This document shows, piece by piece, positions 26,268-34,432 of a DNA stretch of 64,000 nucleotides. Source of the DNA: JBFWIW01 sp050253535 (GTDB taxonomy: Bacteria; Bacillota; Clostridia; Oscillospirales; Oscillospiraceae). The stretch covers positions 26,157 through 90,156 of the forward strand of contig JBFWIW010000001.1 in NCBI GenBank assembly GCA_050253535.1. Reading direction: 5' to 3'. Each line of letters starts with the position of its first letter. Positions within the stretch are counted from its first letter, which is position 1. The position numbers and the translations under genes were made by a program. The notes under the pieces were generated by a model, which was not told the DNA's origin, made no database searches, and saw only the letters and a list, made by a program, of their open reading frames with translations.

Positions 26268-27143
26268 TTAAACTGTTTCAGCTTTCCGCTTTTTGTGCAT
26301 AAGCATACTGACGCCTGTATAGACGGTTATCAGGAGCATCATCACCTGTAGCGCCGTCTGATTCAGGTGCGTTACAAAAATGAATCCCAGCGCGATACCT
26401 ATAAAGCCGAAGGTAGAATAGATGATGGCAAGCTTTCTCTGATAGAGATCCCGCTTTACATATTGTACCGCGCCGCTCACGGCGGACATGGTGCACGCCG
26501 TCATGATAACGGGCAGAACGCACTCGGCAGATAGGCCGAGGGTCAGGAGAAGCGACATGTACGGTGCTTTCGCCCCCATGCCCATCATGTTGAAAATGCC
26601 GAGGAAAAACGCGCAGACGCCGCAGATGATAAGCTTACCAAGCGGAAACGTCGTAAGCGTGCCTCCGGTCGTGCCTATGCCGATGAGACGTGAGAGAAGG
26701 AATACCGCCGAGAAAAGCATTGCCGTGCCGACGATTTTGCCGATGAGAGCGCCGTCAAATCCCGCAACAAGCCTGACGCCTATAATAGCACCTACACCCT
26801 GAAATATCATACAGACCGCTATTATTTTAATGTCTATGTCCGCCGTCAGGAGATAGACGACTGCGACGGCGCCAAGCGGCAGTGAGGCAGACGTTATCAA
26901 AGATCCGGGCAGCCTCTTGTCGTCGACCAGCCCGCACTTTTTGAAAAACAGTGTGTTCATGACAAAATCGGAGACGCCGAGAGTTGCTATAAACATGATC
27001 ACAGGCGCTGTGAAGGCGATAAGGAGCGGACTTCCGGGTTCGCCCTTAATCCTGTCCCTGTTCTTTATAAGGTCAAATATCAGAACCAGGGCATAGAGCG
27101 CGAGAAGTACGATGATTAAGGCGACGAGCACGTTTTTGACCAT
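26268..27143 (-). CDS. TSUP (TauE/SafE) family permease
   Basis: A membrane protein of 291 residues with about eight hydrophobic segments. It carries two repeats of the TSUP type, each marked by a G-rich first helix (FIATLGVSDFVMNTLFF; FFLGIFNMMGMGAKAPYMSLLL). The family exports or imports sulfite, sulfonates or other small anions; the substrate here is unknown. I use the ATG at 27143 behind GAGGTG; the longer frame to 27197 has no ribosome site. Confidence 0.85.
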   Translation of the reverse strand: MVKNVLVALIIVLLALYALVLIFDLIKNRDRIKGEPGSPLLIAFTAPVIMFIATLGVSDFVMNTLFFKKCGLVDDKRLPGSLITSASLPLGAVAVVYLLTADIDIKIIAVCMIFQGVGAIIGVRLVAGFDGALIGKIVGTAMLFSAVFLLSRLIGIGTTGGTLTTFPLGKLIICGVCAFFLGIFNMMGMGAKAPYMSLLLTLGLSAECVLPVIMTACTMSAVSGAVQYVKRDLYQRKLAIIYSTFGFIGIALGFIFVTHLNQTALQVMMLLITVYTGVSMLMHKKRKAETV

Positions 27144-27213
27144 AAGGCACCTCGTTTTTATGTTGTGAAAAAATTGTATCATATTTAAGGGCTGCACGGC
27201 AACAGGGAAGAGG

Positions 27214-27241
27214 TTGTGATTTTATGTTTTCGTGTTATAAT
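27214..27241 (+). promoter_or_regulatory. Possible promoter for the ABC-F gene
   Basis: TTGTGA, 16-nt spacer, TATAAT at 27236-27241. Confidence 0.6.
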
Positions 27242-27275
27242 CTTTATAATTAACACGTATGACCGGAGAGACAAG

Positions 27276-29147
27276 ATGACAGATATTTCCGTAAAGGGCA
27301 TAGTAAAGGCCTTTGAAGAGGATAACGATATTCTGAAGGGGCTCACCTTTGAGATAGCCCAGGGTGAACACGTCGGCTTACTTGGTAAAAACGGTGCCGG
27401 AAAGACGACGCTTTTTCGCATCATATCGGGTGAGATCGGGGCCGACGAGGGCGAGGTCGTCATAGCGACGGGAAAGCGCGTCGGGCTCATTTCGCAGATA
27501 CCGCATTTTCCGGAAGGTTATACTGCGGAGGATGTTTTGAAGACTGCCCATGCGCGGGCGTACGGGCTGCGTGAACAGATGGAGAAGCTGGCGGAGCGCA
27601 TGGTGAGCGATTCTTCACCGGAAGTTTTGAACGCATATGACCGGGCAGCTGCGGAATATGAGCGGCTTGGCGGATATGAACTGGAGAGTTACCGCAATAA
27701 GGTCGCAAACGGTCTCAGGATACCGCAGGATCAGAGGGAGCAGCTTTTTGATACGCTCTCCGGCGGTGAAAAAACCCGTGTTAATCTCGCGCGGCTTATT
27801 TTGGAGGACACTGACATACTGCTTCTCGACGAACCGACAAACCACCTGGACATGCGCGCGGCCGAGTGGCTGGAGGACTATCTGGCAAAATTCAAGGGCA
27901 CCGTTCTCGCCATCTCGCACGACCGCTATTTTCTCGATCGAATGGCCTCGCGTACTATTGAGATTGTGGACGGAAAGGCAGAATTTTACGGCGGTAATTA
28001 CAGTTTCTTTCTGGCCGAGAAGGAGCGCCGTTTTCTGGAACAGCAAAAGAAATACGAGCGCGAGCAGAGCGAGATAAAAAGACTCTCCGAATCAGCAGCA
28101 CGCCTTTACCAGTGGGGTACCGGCAACAAAAACCTCATGAAGAAGTCTTTTGCCATCCAAAGCCGCATAGAACGGATGGAAAAGACCGCGCGGCCTGATG
28201 CGGAAAAGAAGATGCGCGCCCGTTTCGGAGAAAAGTCCTTCCGGGGGGACGAGGTCATTCTTATGCGCGGCGTGACAAAGACTTTTGGTGAGAAAAATTT
28301 GTTTGAAGACCTGGAGCTTTTAGTTACAACAGGAGAGCGCATTGCGCTCATAGGCGATAACGGCAGCGGAAAATCGACGCTTTTAAAGATAATCATGCAG
28401 GAGGAGCTGCCTGACCGCGGCTTTGTCCGGCTGGGACCCGCCGTAAAAACGGCGTATCTTCCGCAGGTGATAAAGTTCAGGCACCCCGAGCGGAATGTTC
28501 TCGACACGATGGTATACGACGAGAACTGTTCGCCTCAGACGGCGAGGAACCGCCTCGGCGCGTTCAAATTTTCAGGAGAGGATGTGTTCCGGCCCGTGTC
28601 GCAGCTCTCCGGAGGAGAGCAGAGCCGCCTGCGCCTTTGCATATTGATGAAAGAAGATATTAACCTTTTGATTTTGGACGAGCCCACGAACCATCTGGAC
28701 ATAAATTCAAGGGAATGGATAGAGGGAGCCGTGGAAGACTATCAGGAGGCGCTTCTTTTCGTTTCGCACGACAGGTATTTCATAAACCGTTTCGCGACGA
28801 GAATTTGGGAGATTGAAAACGGAAAGCTTACCGATTTTATGGGTACATTTGAGGAGTATAGGTCATATAAGGCGGGAAAGACACAGGAGACGCCGCCGAC
28901 TTCAGAAGAAAAAAAGCCCGAGAAAAAGCAGGATAACCGAAAAAGAGGAGCGCCTTCGCCGGAAAAACTTCTGGCAAAGCTTGAGCGTGAGATAGCGGCG
29001 CTTGAGGAAAAGCAGAAAGAGCTGGAGGACGAGTGCGAAAAGTACGCTTCCGACTATGAAAAGCTGCTTGAACTGGACGCGGCGCTGGAGACGGTACTTT
29101 TTGAACTGTCGGAGAAATACGCCGACTGGGAGGAGCTTGCCGAATGA
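27276..29147 (+). CDS. ABC-F family ATPase
   Basis: A soluble protein of 623 residues with two ATPase domains and no membrane part, acting on ribosomes. First domain: GKNGAGKTT, LSGGEKTR, LLLDEPTNHLD. Second: GDNGSGKST, LSGGEQSR, LILDEPTNHLD. The linker between them (around EKERRFLEQQKKYEREQ) is the P-site tRNA interaction motif region. The C-terminus is a charged coiled coil (about 560-620). It resembles housekeeping members such as YdiF more than antibiotic-resistance types, but subfamily is not certain. The DUF218 gene overlaps its stop. Confidence 0.9.
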   Translation: MTDISVKGIVKAFEEDNDILKGLTFEIAQGEHVGLLGKNGAGKTTLFRIISGEIGADEGEVVIATGKRVGLISQIPHFPEGYTAEDVLKTAHARAYGLREQMEKLAERMVSDSSPEVLNAYDRAAAEYERLGGYELESYRNKVANGLRIPQDQREQLFDTLSGGEKTRVNLARLILEDTDILLLDEPTNHLDMRAAEWLEDYLAKFKGTVLAISHDRYFLDRMASRTIEIVDGKAEFYGGNYSFFLAEKERRFLEQQKKYEREQSEIKRLSESAARLYQWGTGNKNLMKKSFAIQSRIERMEKTARPDAEKKMRARFGEKSFRGDEVILMRGVTKTFGEKNLFEDLELLVTTGERIALIGDNGSGKSTLLKIIMQEELPDRGFVRLGPAVKTAYLPQVIKFRHPERNVLDTMVYDENCSPQTARNRLGAFKFSGEDVFRPVSQLSGGEQSRLRLCILMKEDINLLILDEPTNHLDINSREWIEGAVEDYQEALLFVSHDRYFINRFATRIWEIENGKLTDFMGTFEEYRSYKAGKTQETPPTSEEKKPEKKQDNRKRGAPSPEKLLAKLEREIAALEEKQKELEDECEKYASDYEKLLELDAALETVLFELSEKYADWEELAE

Positions 29148-29938
29148 ACGGTTTTGGACCGACAATGAAAGAAGACATGCAGAAATTCAGACGTATCACC
29201 GGCGTCTATCTCGGCATGATGTTTGTGATAGTGGGCATATTCATGAGCGCGATGCTTGCGGGGTATGACTTCATCGGCTATGCCTTTATTGCCGGCGGGC
29301 TCTCAAGGACGGCGCTTTTTCTGATGGACATTTTGGCAAAGACGCGGCCAAAGCTTGCCCGGGTGCTAAGCGACGTGCTGAAGCTCGCAATCATCCTGTT
29401 TTTGCTGGCATTCGTCATAACTGAAGCGCTGATTGTCAATGGCTCGCACACGGACGCCGCGCCCGAAGCTGATTATCTCATTGTGCTCGGTGCGGGAGTG
29501 AACGGCACAGAACCCTCGCTGGCGCTCACCGACAGGCTGAATGCCGCCCTCGATTATCTCAATGAGTACCCCAATGCCGACTGTATCGTCACAGGGTGTC
29601 AAGGTAAGGGAGAAGATATAACCGAGGCTGAAAGTATGTACCGCTGGCTCATACAGAGCGGGATCGATGGGAAGCGAATAATAAAAGAGGAAGAAGCCGT
29701 AAATACCTACGAAAATATCAAAAACTCCTACGCCATAATTGAAGGGTTGGGCGGGGATGCCGATAAAACAGCGCTTCTCACTGCCGAATATCACCTTTAC
29801 AGAGCAAAGCATATAGCCGAAGAACTCGGCTTTGCGCCCCGCGGCGTCGCCGCGGAAACGAGCCTCTGGCCAATAAAGATAAACTACTATATCCGCGAGT
29901 GTTTCGGTGTGTGGAAGAACATTGTGACGGGCGAATAA
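29144..29938 (+). CDS. DUF218 / YdcF-like membrane protein
   Basis: A 264-residue protein. Two to three hydrophobic segments lie within the first 105 residues. The DUF218 domain follows, beginning ADYLIVLGAGVNG, with CIVTGCQGKGEDITEAESM and TALLTAEYHLYRA. The family includes SanA and YdcF, linked to envelope functions, with S-adenosylmethionine binding shown for YdcF. The start overlaps the ABC-F stop by ATGA. Confidence 0.85.
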   Translation: MNGFGPTMKEDMQKFRRITGVYLGMMFVIVGIFMSAMLAGYDFIGYAFIAGGLSRTALFLMDILAKTRPKLARVLSDVLKLAIILFLLAFVITEALIVNGSHTDAAPEADYLIVLGAGVNGTEPSLALTDRLNAALDYLNEYPNADCIVTGCQGKGEDITEAESMYRWLIQSGIDGKRIIKEEEAVNTYENIKNSYAIIEGLGGDADKTALLTAEYHLYRAKHIAEELGFAPRGVAAETSLWPIKINYYIRECFGVWKNIVTGE

Positions 29939-29949
29939 TCTAAAGCAGA

Positions 29950-29980
29950 AATGACATCCATGGTAAACATGGATGTCATT
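29950..29980. terminator. Hairpin between convergent genes
   Basis: A perfect 13-bp stem AATGACATCCATG / CATGGATGTCATT with a GTAAA loop. The T-run is weak, but the position after a stop between convergent genes supports termination. Confidence 0.65.
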
Positions 29981-30020
29981 TAGTGTAAGAACTGATTATT
30001 CTGTTATATATTAAGTACAT

Positions 30021-31004
30021 TTACCTGTACGCCGCGTCAGAGGCTATGGCGGAGGGCGGAAAATCTGTCCTCCGGACGAATTCGCAGGATTCGCGCGCTC
30101 CGAACACCCTGTCCATGCCGCAGTCTTCCCATTCTACGGAGAGCGGGCCGCCGTAACCCTTTTCGTTTAGTATACGGATAACCTTATCAAAATCTATGTC
30201 GCCGTGTCCAAGCGAGACAAAATCCCAGCCGCGCCGGAAATCGCCGAACGGCAGGTGGGAGCCGAGAAGGCCGGCGCGTACGTCGCGGTTCAAATAGGCG
30301 TCCTTCATATGGACGTGTATCACCCTTCCGGCGAAGTCGCTGAGAAAAGCTGCGGGGTCGACGCCCTGCCATATAAGGTGGCTCGGGTCAAAGTTAATGC
30401 AAGCCGCGCCGCGATAATCGAATGTCTCAAGGTATCTCTTTGCGCTGTAATAATCGAAGGCTATCTGCGTCGGATGTACCTCGAGCGCAAAACGGACGCC
30501 GCACTCATCGAAAACATCCAGTATCGGCGACCAAAGACGCTTAATTTCAGCGTAGCCAGCATCTATCATCTTTTTGGTTGTAGGCGGAAAGGCGTACCAG
30601 TAACGCCAGATGGGGGAACCCATGAAGCCGGTTACGGTGCCTATGCCGAGAGCTTTTGCGGCGCGCGCCGTATACTTCATCTCCTCGATAGCCCACTCGC
30701 GGATTTCCATGGGCTTGCCGGCAAGCTCCTTAGGCGCGAAAGCGTCGAGCCTCTCGTCGTAATGCTCGCCGACGCAGTGACCGATGAGATGTGAGGCGAG
30801 CGCCCAGCAGCCGAGCCCGTATTTGTCGAGAACAGCACGTACTGAGGCAGCATATTCAAGACTGGAAGCTACTTTGTGTAAATCAATGTGACCCCACGCC
30901 GCAATCTCCAAGCCGTCATAACCCGCGCTTTTCGCGGTACATGCGATTTCGTCCAGAGAGAGGTCGGTCCACTGGCCGGTCATAAGTGTAACTTTACGCG
31001 CCAT
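30021..31004 (-). CDS. Sugar phosphate isomerase/epimerase, AP-endonuclease-2 barrel
   Basis: A 327-residue TIM barrel of the xylose-isomerase-like superfamily. Metal ligands are suggested by FALEVHPTQIAFD, INFDPSHLIWQG, VIHVHMKDA and LSVEWED. The substrate is unknown; related enzymes act on inositol or keto-sugars. It is the last gene of the minus-strand operon, 19 nt after the aminopeptidase. Confidence 0.85.
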   Translation of the reverse strand: MARKVTLMTGQWTDLSLDEIACTAKSAGYDGLEIAAWGHIDLHKVASSLEYAASVRAVLDKYGLGCWALASHLIGHCVGEHYDERLDAFAPKELAGKPMEIREWAIEEMKYTARAAKALGIGTVTGFMGSPIWRYWYAFPPTTKKMIDAGYAEIKRLWSPILDVFDECGVRFALEVHPTQIAFDYYSAKRYLETFDYRGAACINFDPSHLIWQGVDPAAFLSDFAGRVIHVHMKDAYLNRDVRAGLLGSHLPFGDFRRGWDFVSLGHGDIDFDKVIRILNEKGYGGPLSVEWEDCGMDRVFGARESCEFVRRTDFPPSAIASDAAYR

Positions 31005-31023
31005 TGCAAGCCCCTTTCAAATG

Positions 31024-32262
31024 TCAGAACGCAAAATTGCCGTCCGCAAACACCGGCACTTCCCGGCCGTCCCGCGTGACGCCGGTTATCGAGAGGTCCG
31101 GGCTTCCTATCATGAAATCTTCGTGTGCTATAGAGTCGTTGAGGCCCTTTGCCACCAGTTCGTCCTTTGTCATTTTCGTGCCGCCTTCAATACAGGGGTA
31201 GGAATCGCCGAAGGCGAGGTGGCAGGACGCGTTTTCGTCGAAAAGCGTGTTATAGAACAGTATACCTGAATTTGATATCGGGGAGTCGAAGGGGACAAGC
31301 GCGACCTCGCCCAGGTAAGACGCGCCCTCGTCAAGATGTGCGGCCGTTTCAAGAATTTTTTTGCCGCGCTTTGCCTCGATATTCACGATTTTTCCGTTTT
31401 CAAAGATAAAGGAAAAGCCGTCCGCGATATCGCCGTTTACGACCAGGGGGCGGGTAGCATGGACCACTCCGTTTGTGCCGCTTCTGAGAGGCGCGGTGAA
31501 GACCTCCTCCGTAGGCATGTTGGCGCAGAAGGGGAGGCCGCGGCCGCTTTTTTCACTGCCCCCCTCCCAGAAATGGTTTTCGGGCAGTTCGACCGTGAGG
31601 TCGGTCCCGAGGGAGTTTTTATACTTTAAATAACGGAACGCGTGACTGTTCAAAACGGCGACGCGTTTTTTTAGCATTTCAGTGTGCCTTTTCCACTCGT
31701 CCACCGGGTCGCCGCCGTCTTTGACGCGCACAGCGTCGAGTATCGCGCTCCAGAGCGCGTCCACAGCCCCGTCCGCCGCCTTATCGGGGAACACCTTTTT
31801 TGCCCAGGCCTCCGTCGGGACGGAGGCGATGCACCAGGGGAAGAAGTCGGCAGTCTGGCGGTTGCGGTAAGGCTTTAAGGCCGCACCGGAGGCTATCGAC
31901 GAGCGGCGGATGCGGTCGGCGTCAACGCCGGAGAGCGTCTCCGGGTCCTCGGCGTATATTGAGAGCCACGCCGCACCCTCTTCCGACAGCATATTGTAAA
32001 AATCAGCGCGCCAGGACGGGAAAGTGTCGAAAACATCCGGTTCCGCGCGCAGATATCTTTCTCGTGTCATATGGTCGTCCGACCAGTTCATAAGCACCTC
32101 GCGGCAGCCCGCGTCATATGCGGCCTTTGCACACATACGTGCAAAAGGCGCGCAGTCCACGGGGGAGGAAATAACCATCCGCTGACCCTTCTGGACGTTT
32201 ACGCCAACCCGGACGAGGAGTTTTGCGTAAGCATTAATCCGGTTTTCCATCGTTTTCTGCAT
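31024..32262 (-). CDS. Aminopeptidase, M29 family
   Basis: A 412-residue metal-dependent aminopeptidase of the AmpS/PepS type. Active-site features in the C-terminal half are visible: Glu-rich metal ligands in MPTEEVFTAP, HLDEGASYLGEVALV, GILFYNTLFDENASCHLAFG. The proposed ATG at 32262 has GGCGG ahead and overlaps trmD by 29 nt; the ATG at 32250 is an alternative. Peptide recycling is the presumed role. Confidence 0.9.
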   Translation of the reverse strand: MQKTMENRINAYAKLLVRVGVNVQKGQRMVISSPVDCAPFARMCAKAAYDAGCREVLMNWSDDHMTRERYLRAEPDVFDTFPSWRADFYNMLSEEGAAWLSIYAEDPETLSGVDADRIRRSSIASGAALKPYRNRQTADFFPWCIASVPTEAWAKKVFPDKAADGAVDALWSAILDAVRVKDGGDPVDEWKRHTEMLKKRVAVLNSHAFRYLKYKNSLGTDLTVELPENHFWEGGSEKSGRGLPFCANMPTEEVFTAPLRSGTNGVVHATRPLVVNGDIADGFSFIFENGKIVNIEAKRGKKILETAAHLDEGASYLGEVALVPFDSPISNSGILFYNTLFDENASCHLAFGDSYPCIEGGTKMTKDELVAKGLNDSIAHEDFMIGSPDLSITGVTRDGREVPVFADGNFAF

Positions 32263-33001
32263 ATAATTCCGCCTCTATTTCCGCAAGAAGTTTTTTGTCC
32301 TGCTTTGTGGTAAATTCAAGTTTTTCATACATGTCTGGCCGGCGCTGGCGCGTTCTGATAATTGACTGCTTGCGCCGCCATTTTTTGATGTTCGCGTGGT
32401 GGCCGGAGAGCAGCACTTCCGGCACTTTCCGCCCGTTCCATTCCTCAGGGCGGGAGTACTGGGGATACTCCAGAAGCCCATTCCAGTGGCTCTCGTCTGT
32501 GAAACACTCCTCGTCCGGCAGCACACCCGGGACGAGTCTGCACACCGCGTCCGCAATGGCCATCGCGGGGATCTCTCCGCCTGTCAGGACGAAGTCGCCG
32601 ATGGATATCTCTTCGTCGACGCACGCCTCGATGAACCGCTCGTCGACGCCCTCGTAGTGTCCGCATACGAGGATGAGCCGGTCGTAGCCTTCCTTCAGCC
32701 GTTTTGCATCCTTCTGAGAAAAGACATTTCCGCAGGGTGACATATATATAGTATGAACGCGTTGCCCCGCTTCATTACAAATATGCTCCCAACATGCCTG
32801 GAGCGGCTGCGCCTGCATGACACACCCGCGCCCGCCGCCATAAGGGTAGTCGTCAACCTGATTCTGCTTGTTAGTCGTATAGTCCCTGATCTGATGGCAT
32901 TCTATACGGATAAAACCGCGCTCCTGCGCCCTGCCCAAAATGCTCTCGCAAAGTATGTCGCCCACCGTGTCGGGAAAAAGGGTCATTATGTCTATCCTCA
33001 T
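32234..33001 (-). CDS. trmD: tRNA (guanine37-N1)-methyltransferase
   Basis: A SPOUT-fold enzyme that methylates G37 of tRNAs to prevent frameshifting. Motifs: RIDIMTLFPD start, DDYPYGGGRGCVM, LVCGHYEGVDERF, and the trefoil knot ISIGDFVLTGGEIPAMAIADAVCRLVPGVL in segments. It is 255 residues. The start codon directly follows the rimM stop (TAGATG), so the two are coupled. Confidence 0.97.
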   Translation of the reverse strand: MRIDIMTLFPDTVGDILCESILGRAQERGFIRIECHQIRDYTTNKQNQVDDYPYGGGRGCVMQAQPLQACWEHICNEAGQRVHTIYMSPCGNVFSQKDAKRLKEGYDRLILVCGHYEGVDERFIEACVDEEISIGDFVLTGGEIPAMAIADAVCRLVPGVLPDEECFTDESHWNGLLEYPQYSRPEEWNGRKVPEVLLSGHHANIKKWRRKQSIIRTRQRRPDMYEKLEFTTKQDKKLLAEIEAELYAENDGKPD

Positions 33002-33490
33002 CTACATGCCCTCTATGAGGTGAACGCGCATTTTTCCGGAATCGGTGTCCGTCTCGATTATAAACTCGTCAACGGCGGGGACCAGGATTTCGCGCCCGCC
33101 CTTTATAACGTAGACGTTGCCGGACGGGAGAGGCAGCACTTCCGAGACGACGCCGAGCTCGGCTCCGGTGTCCGCGTCGTACGCTGTAATACCTATAATA
33201 TCCTGGACAAAGTGTTTGCCGTACGGGAGGTTTGCGGCTTTTCGGTCTATAAAAACTATCTTGTTTTTCAGGCGAACCGCCGCGTCTATGTCGGTTATGC
33301 CATCAAAAGACACTATCACGGAATCCTTGTGGACTTTAGCCGAGAGCACTTTCAGCGCAACCTCATCGACATATAAATATTCAAAGGAACACAGAAAATC
33401 GGGGGAATCCGCCCAGACCTGTATTTTGACCTCGCCCCGGATGCCGTGGGTATTGATGATTTTCCCTGCCTCCAAAAATTCTTTTTTCAA
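33002..33490 (-). CDS. rimM: 16S rRNA maturation factor RimM
   Basis: It assists assembly of the 30S head near S19. Features: the N-terminal KIINTHGIRGEVKI and a C-terminal PRC barrel with FVQDIIGITAYD, GNVYVIKGGREILVPAVDEFI. It is 162 residues. A 381-nt gap full of inverted repeats separates it from khpA upstream, which suggests attenuation or an inserted repeat. Confidence 0.94.
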   Translation of the reverse strand: MKKEFLEAGKIINTHGIRGEVKIQVWADSPDFLCSFEYLYVDEVALKVLSAKVHKDSVIVSFDGITDIDAAVRLKNKIVFIDRKAANLPYGKHFVQDIIGITAYDADTGAELGVVSEVLPLPSGNVYVIKGGREILVPAVDEFIIETDTDSGKMRVHLIEGM

Positions 33491-33519
33491 ACTTCCGTCC
33501 TCCTCATTAAGAGAGTCAG

Positions 33520-33545
33520 GCTGTCCTATGAAAGACAGCCCTCAG
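33520..33545. other. Hairpin GGCTGTC / GACAGCC flanking the dispersed repeat
   Basis: GGCTGTC-CTATGAAA-GACAGCC. The same stem words recur at 33841-33865, on the other side of the dispersed repeat copy, so the two hairpins may be related. Confidence 0.5.
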
Positions 33546-33584
33546 ATTGCAAATCCTGATAATGCGTATGAGCCCACCGGAAGG

Positions 33585-33740
33585 CGGGACACCGCCAAAT
33601 GGGGCGCACAGCGTTTACGAATCAAACCAAGGGGACCCATTGAAAGATGGGCCCGGCGCGAACGTCAAATTTATTTTGCCGCCGTAAGAAATTTAATTAA
33701 AGCGCTCCCGCGGGATTATGGTCCTGTGGGAAACGGAATT
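33585..33740 (-). repeat. Dispersed repeat, copy 2 (inverted relative to 11053-11215)
   Basis: On the minus strand it reads GAATTCCGTTTCCCACAGGAC, then TTAAATTTCTTACGGC, CCATCTTTC, CCCCTTGGTTTG and a GCGCCCCATTTGG end. This parallels copy 1 in order and spacing with one gap of about a dozen bases. It lies between khpA and rimM of the ribosomal operon. Confidence 0.6.
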
Positions 33741-33754
33741 CGCATCGCGCTATG

Positions 33755-33796
33755 ATTTAATACTGTTAACCCATTAATGGGTTAACAGTATTAAAT
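33755..33796. repeat. 42-nt perfect palindrome
   Basis: Two perfect 21-base arms, ATTTAATACTGTTAACCCATT and its complement, meet with no spacer at the centre CATTAATG. It is followed on + by A-runs. It could be a protein site, a cruciform, or the remnant of an inserted element. Confidence 0.8.
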
Positions 33797-33808
33797 AAAA
33801 AAGAGGCT

Positions 33809-33834
33809 CCCCACGCGGCAAAAGCCGCATGGGG
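33809..33834. other. Hairpin CCCCACGCGGC / GCCGCATGGGG
   Basis: A 10-pair stem with one mismatch and an AAAA loop, next to the terminator-like hairpin after khpA. Confidence 0.55.
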
Positions 33835-33835
33835 A

Positions 33836-33870
33836 AATTAGGGCTGTCCCGGTGAGAGACAGCCCTAATT
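33836..33870 (-). terminator. Hairpin just after khpA, possible attenuator
   Basis: A perfect 13-bp stem AATTAGGGCTGTC / GACAGCCCTAATT begins 1 nt after the khpA stop. The following TTTCC gives only a short T-tract, so partial termination between rpsP-khpA and rimM-trmD is likely. Confidence 0.6.
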
Positions 33871-33871
33871 T

Positions 33872-34102
33872 TTAGTCGACAATATCGACGGTTACGTGCT
33901 TGCCCCGTTTCTGGGCAACGGAACGCATCAGAATACGGATCTCTCTGGCAATCTTGCCGTGGCGGCCGATAACCTTGCCCATGTCGCCGGGGGCGACATG
34001 CAGCTCGAAAATCGTTTCCGACTCTGTCTCTTTTTCAGTCACTGTAACCTCGTCGGGATTGTCAACAAGACTCTTTGCGATGTAGACTAACAAATCCTTC
34101 AT
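33872..34102 (-). CDS. khpA: KH-domain RNA-binding protein KhpA
   Basis: A 76-residue single KH domain with the GxxG loop in KVIGRHGKIAREIR. In pneumococcus KhpA works with KhpB (EloR) to control cell elongation, binding many RNAs. The place between rpsP and rimM is the conserved one. GGAGG precedes the ATG. Confidence 0.94.
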   Translation of the reverse strand: MKDLLVYIAKSLVDNPDEVTVTEKETESETIFELHVAPGDMGKVIGRHGKIAREIRILMRSVAQKRGKHVTVDIVD

Positions 34103-34118
34103 TGGTTCGTGCCCTCCA

Positions 34119-34358
34119 TTAGAGTGCGCCGGATTTCTTGAGCAGCGCCTTGACGGTGTCTGTGGGTTGAGCGCCGGTCTTTACCCAGTACTGGGCGCGC
34201 TCAGCGTCAACCTTGATCTCGGCGGGAGTTACCAGCGGGTTGTAGGCGCCGATTTCCTCAATGAACCTGCCGTCACGGGGAGCGCGTGAATCTGCGACGA
34301 CGATCCTGTAATAAGGATTCTTCTTGGCGCCCATCCTGCGAAGTCTGATTTTGACCAT
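34119..34358 (-). CDS. rpsP: Ribosomal protein bS16
   Basis: A 79-residue 30S protein: MVKIRLRRMGAKKNPYYRIVV, SRAPRDGRFIEEIGAYNP, then a helical tail. I use the ATG at 34358 with GGAGGTGA ahead; the 5 codons upstream in frame are the ribosome site itself. Confidence 0.97.
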   Translation of the reverse strand: MVKIRLRRMGAKKNPYYRIVVADSRAPRDGRFIEEIGAYNPLVTPAEIKVDAERAQYWVKTGAQPTDTVKALLKKSGAL

Positions 34359-34432
34359 TTGTGTCACCTCCATATGTTGATTAATACCAACAGGTTATAT
34401 TAGCAAATATCTAAGCGATATAAGACTAAGCG

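Noticed and set aside
32753..33376. Plus-strand frame of 207 codons over trmD and rimM
   Set aside because: It is antisense to two well-conserved genes and has no recognisable domain.
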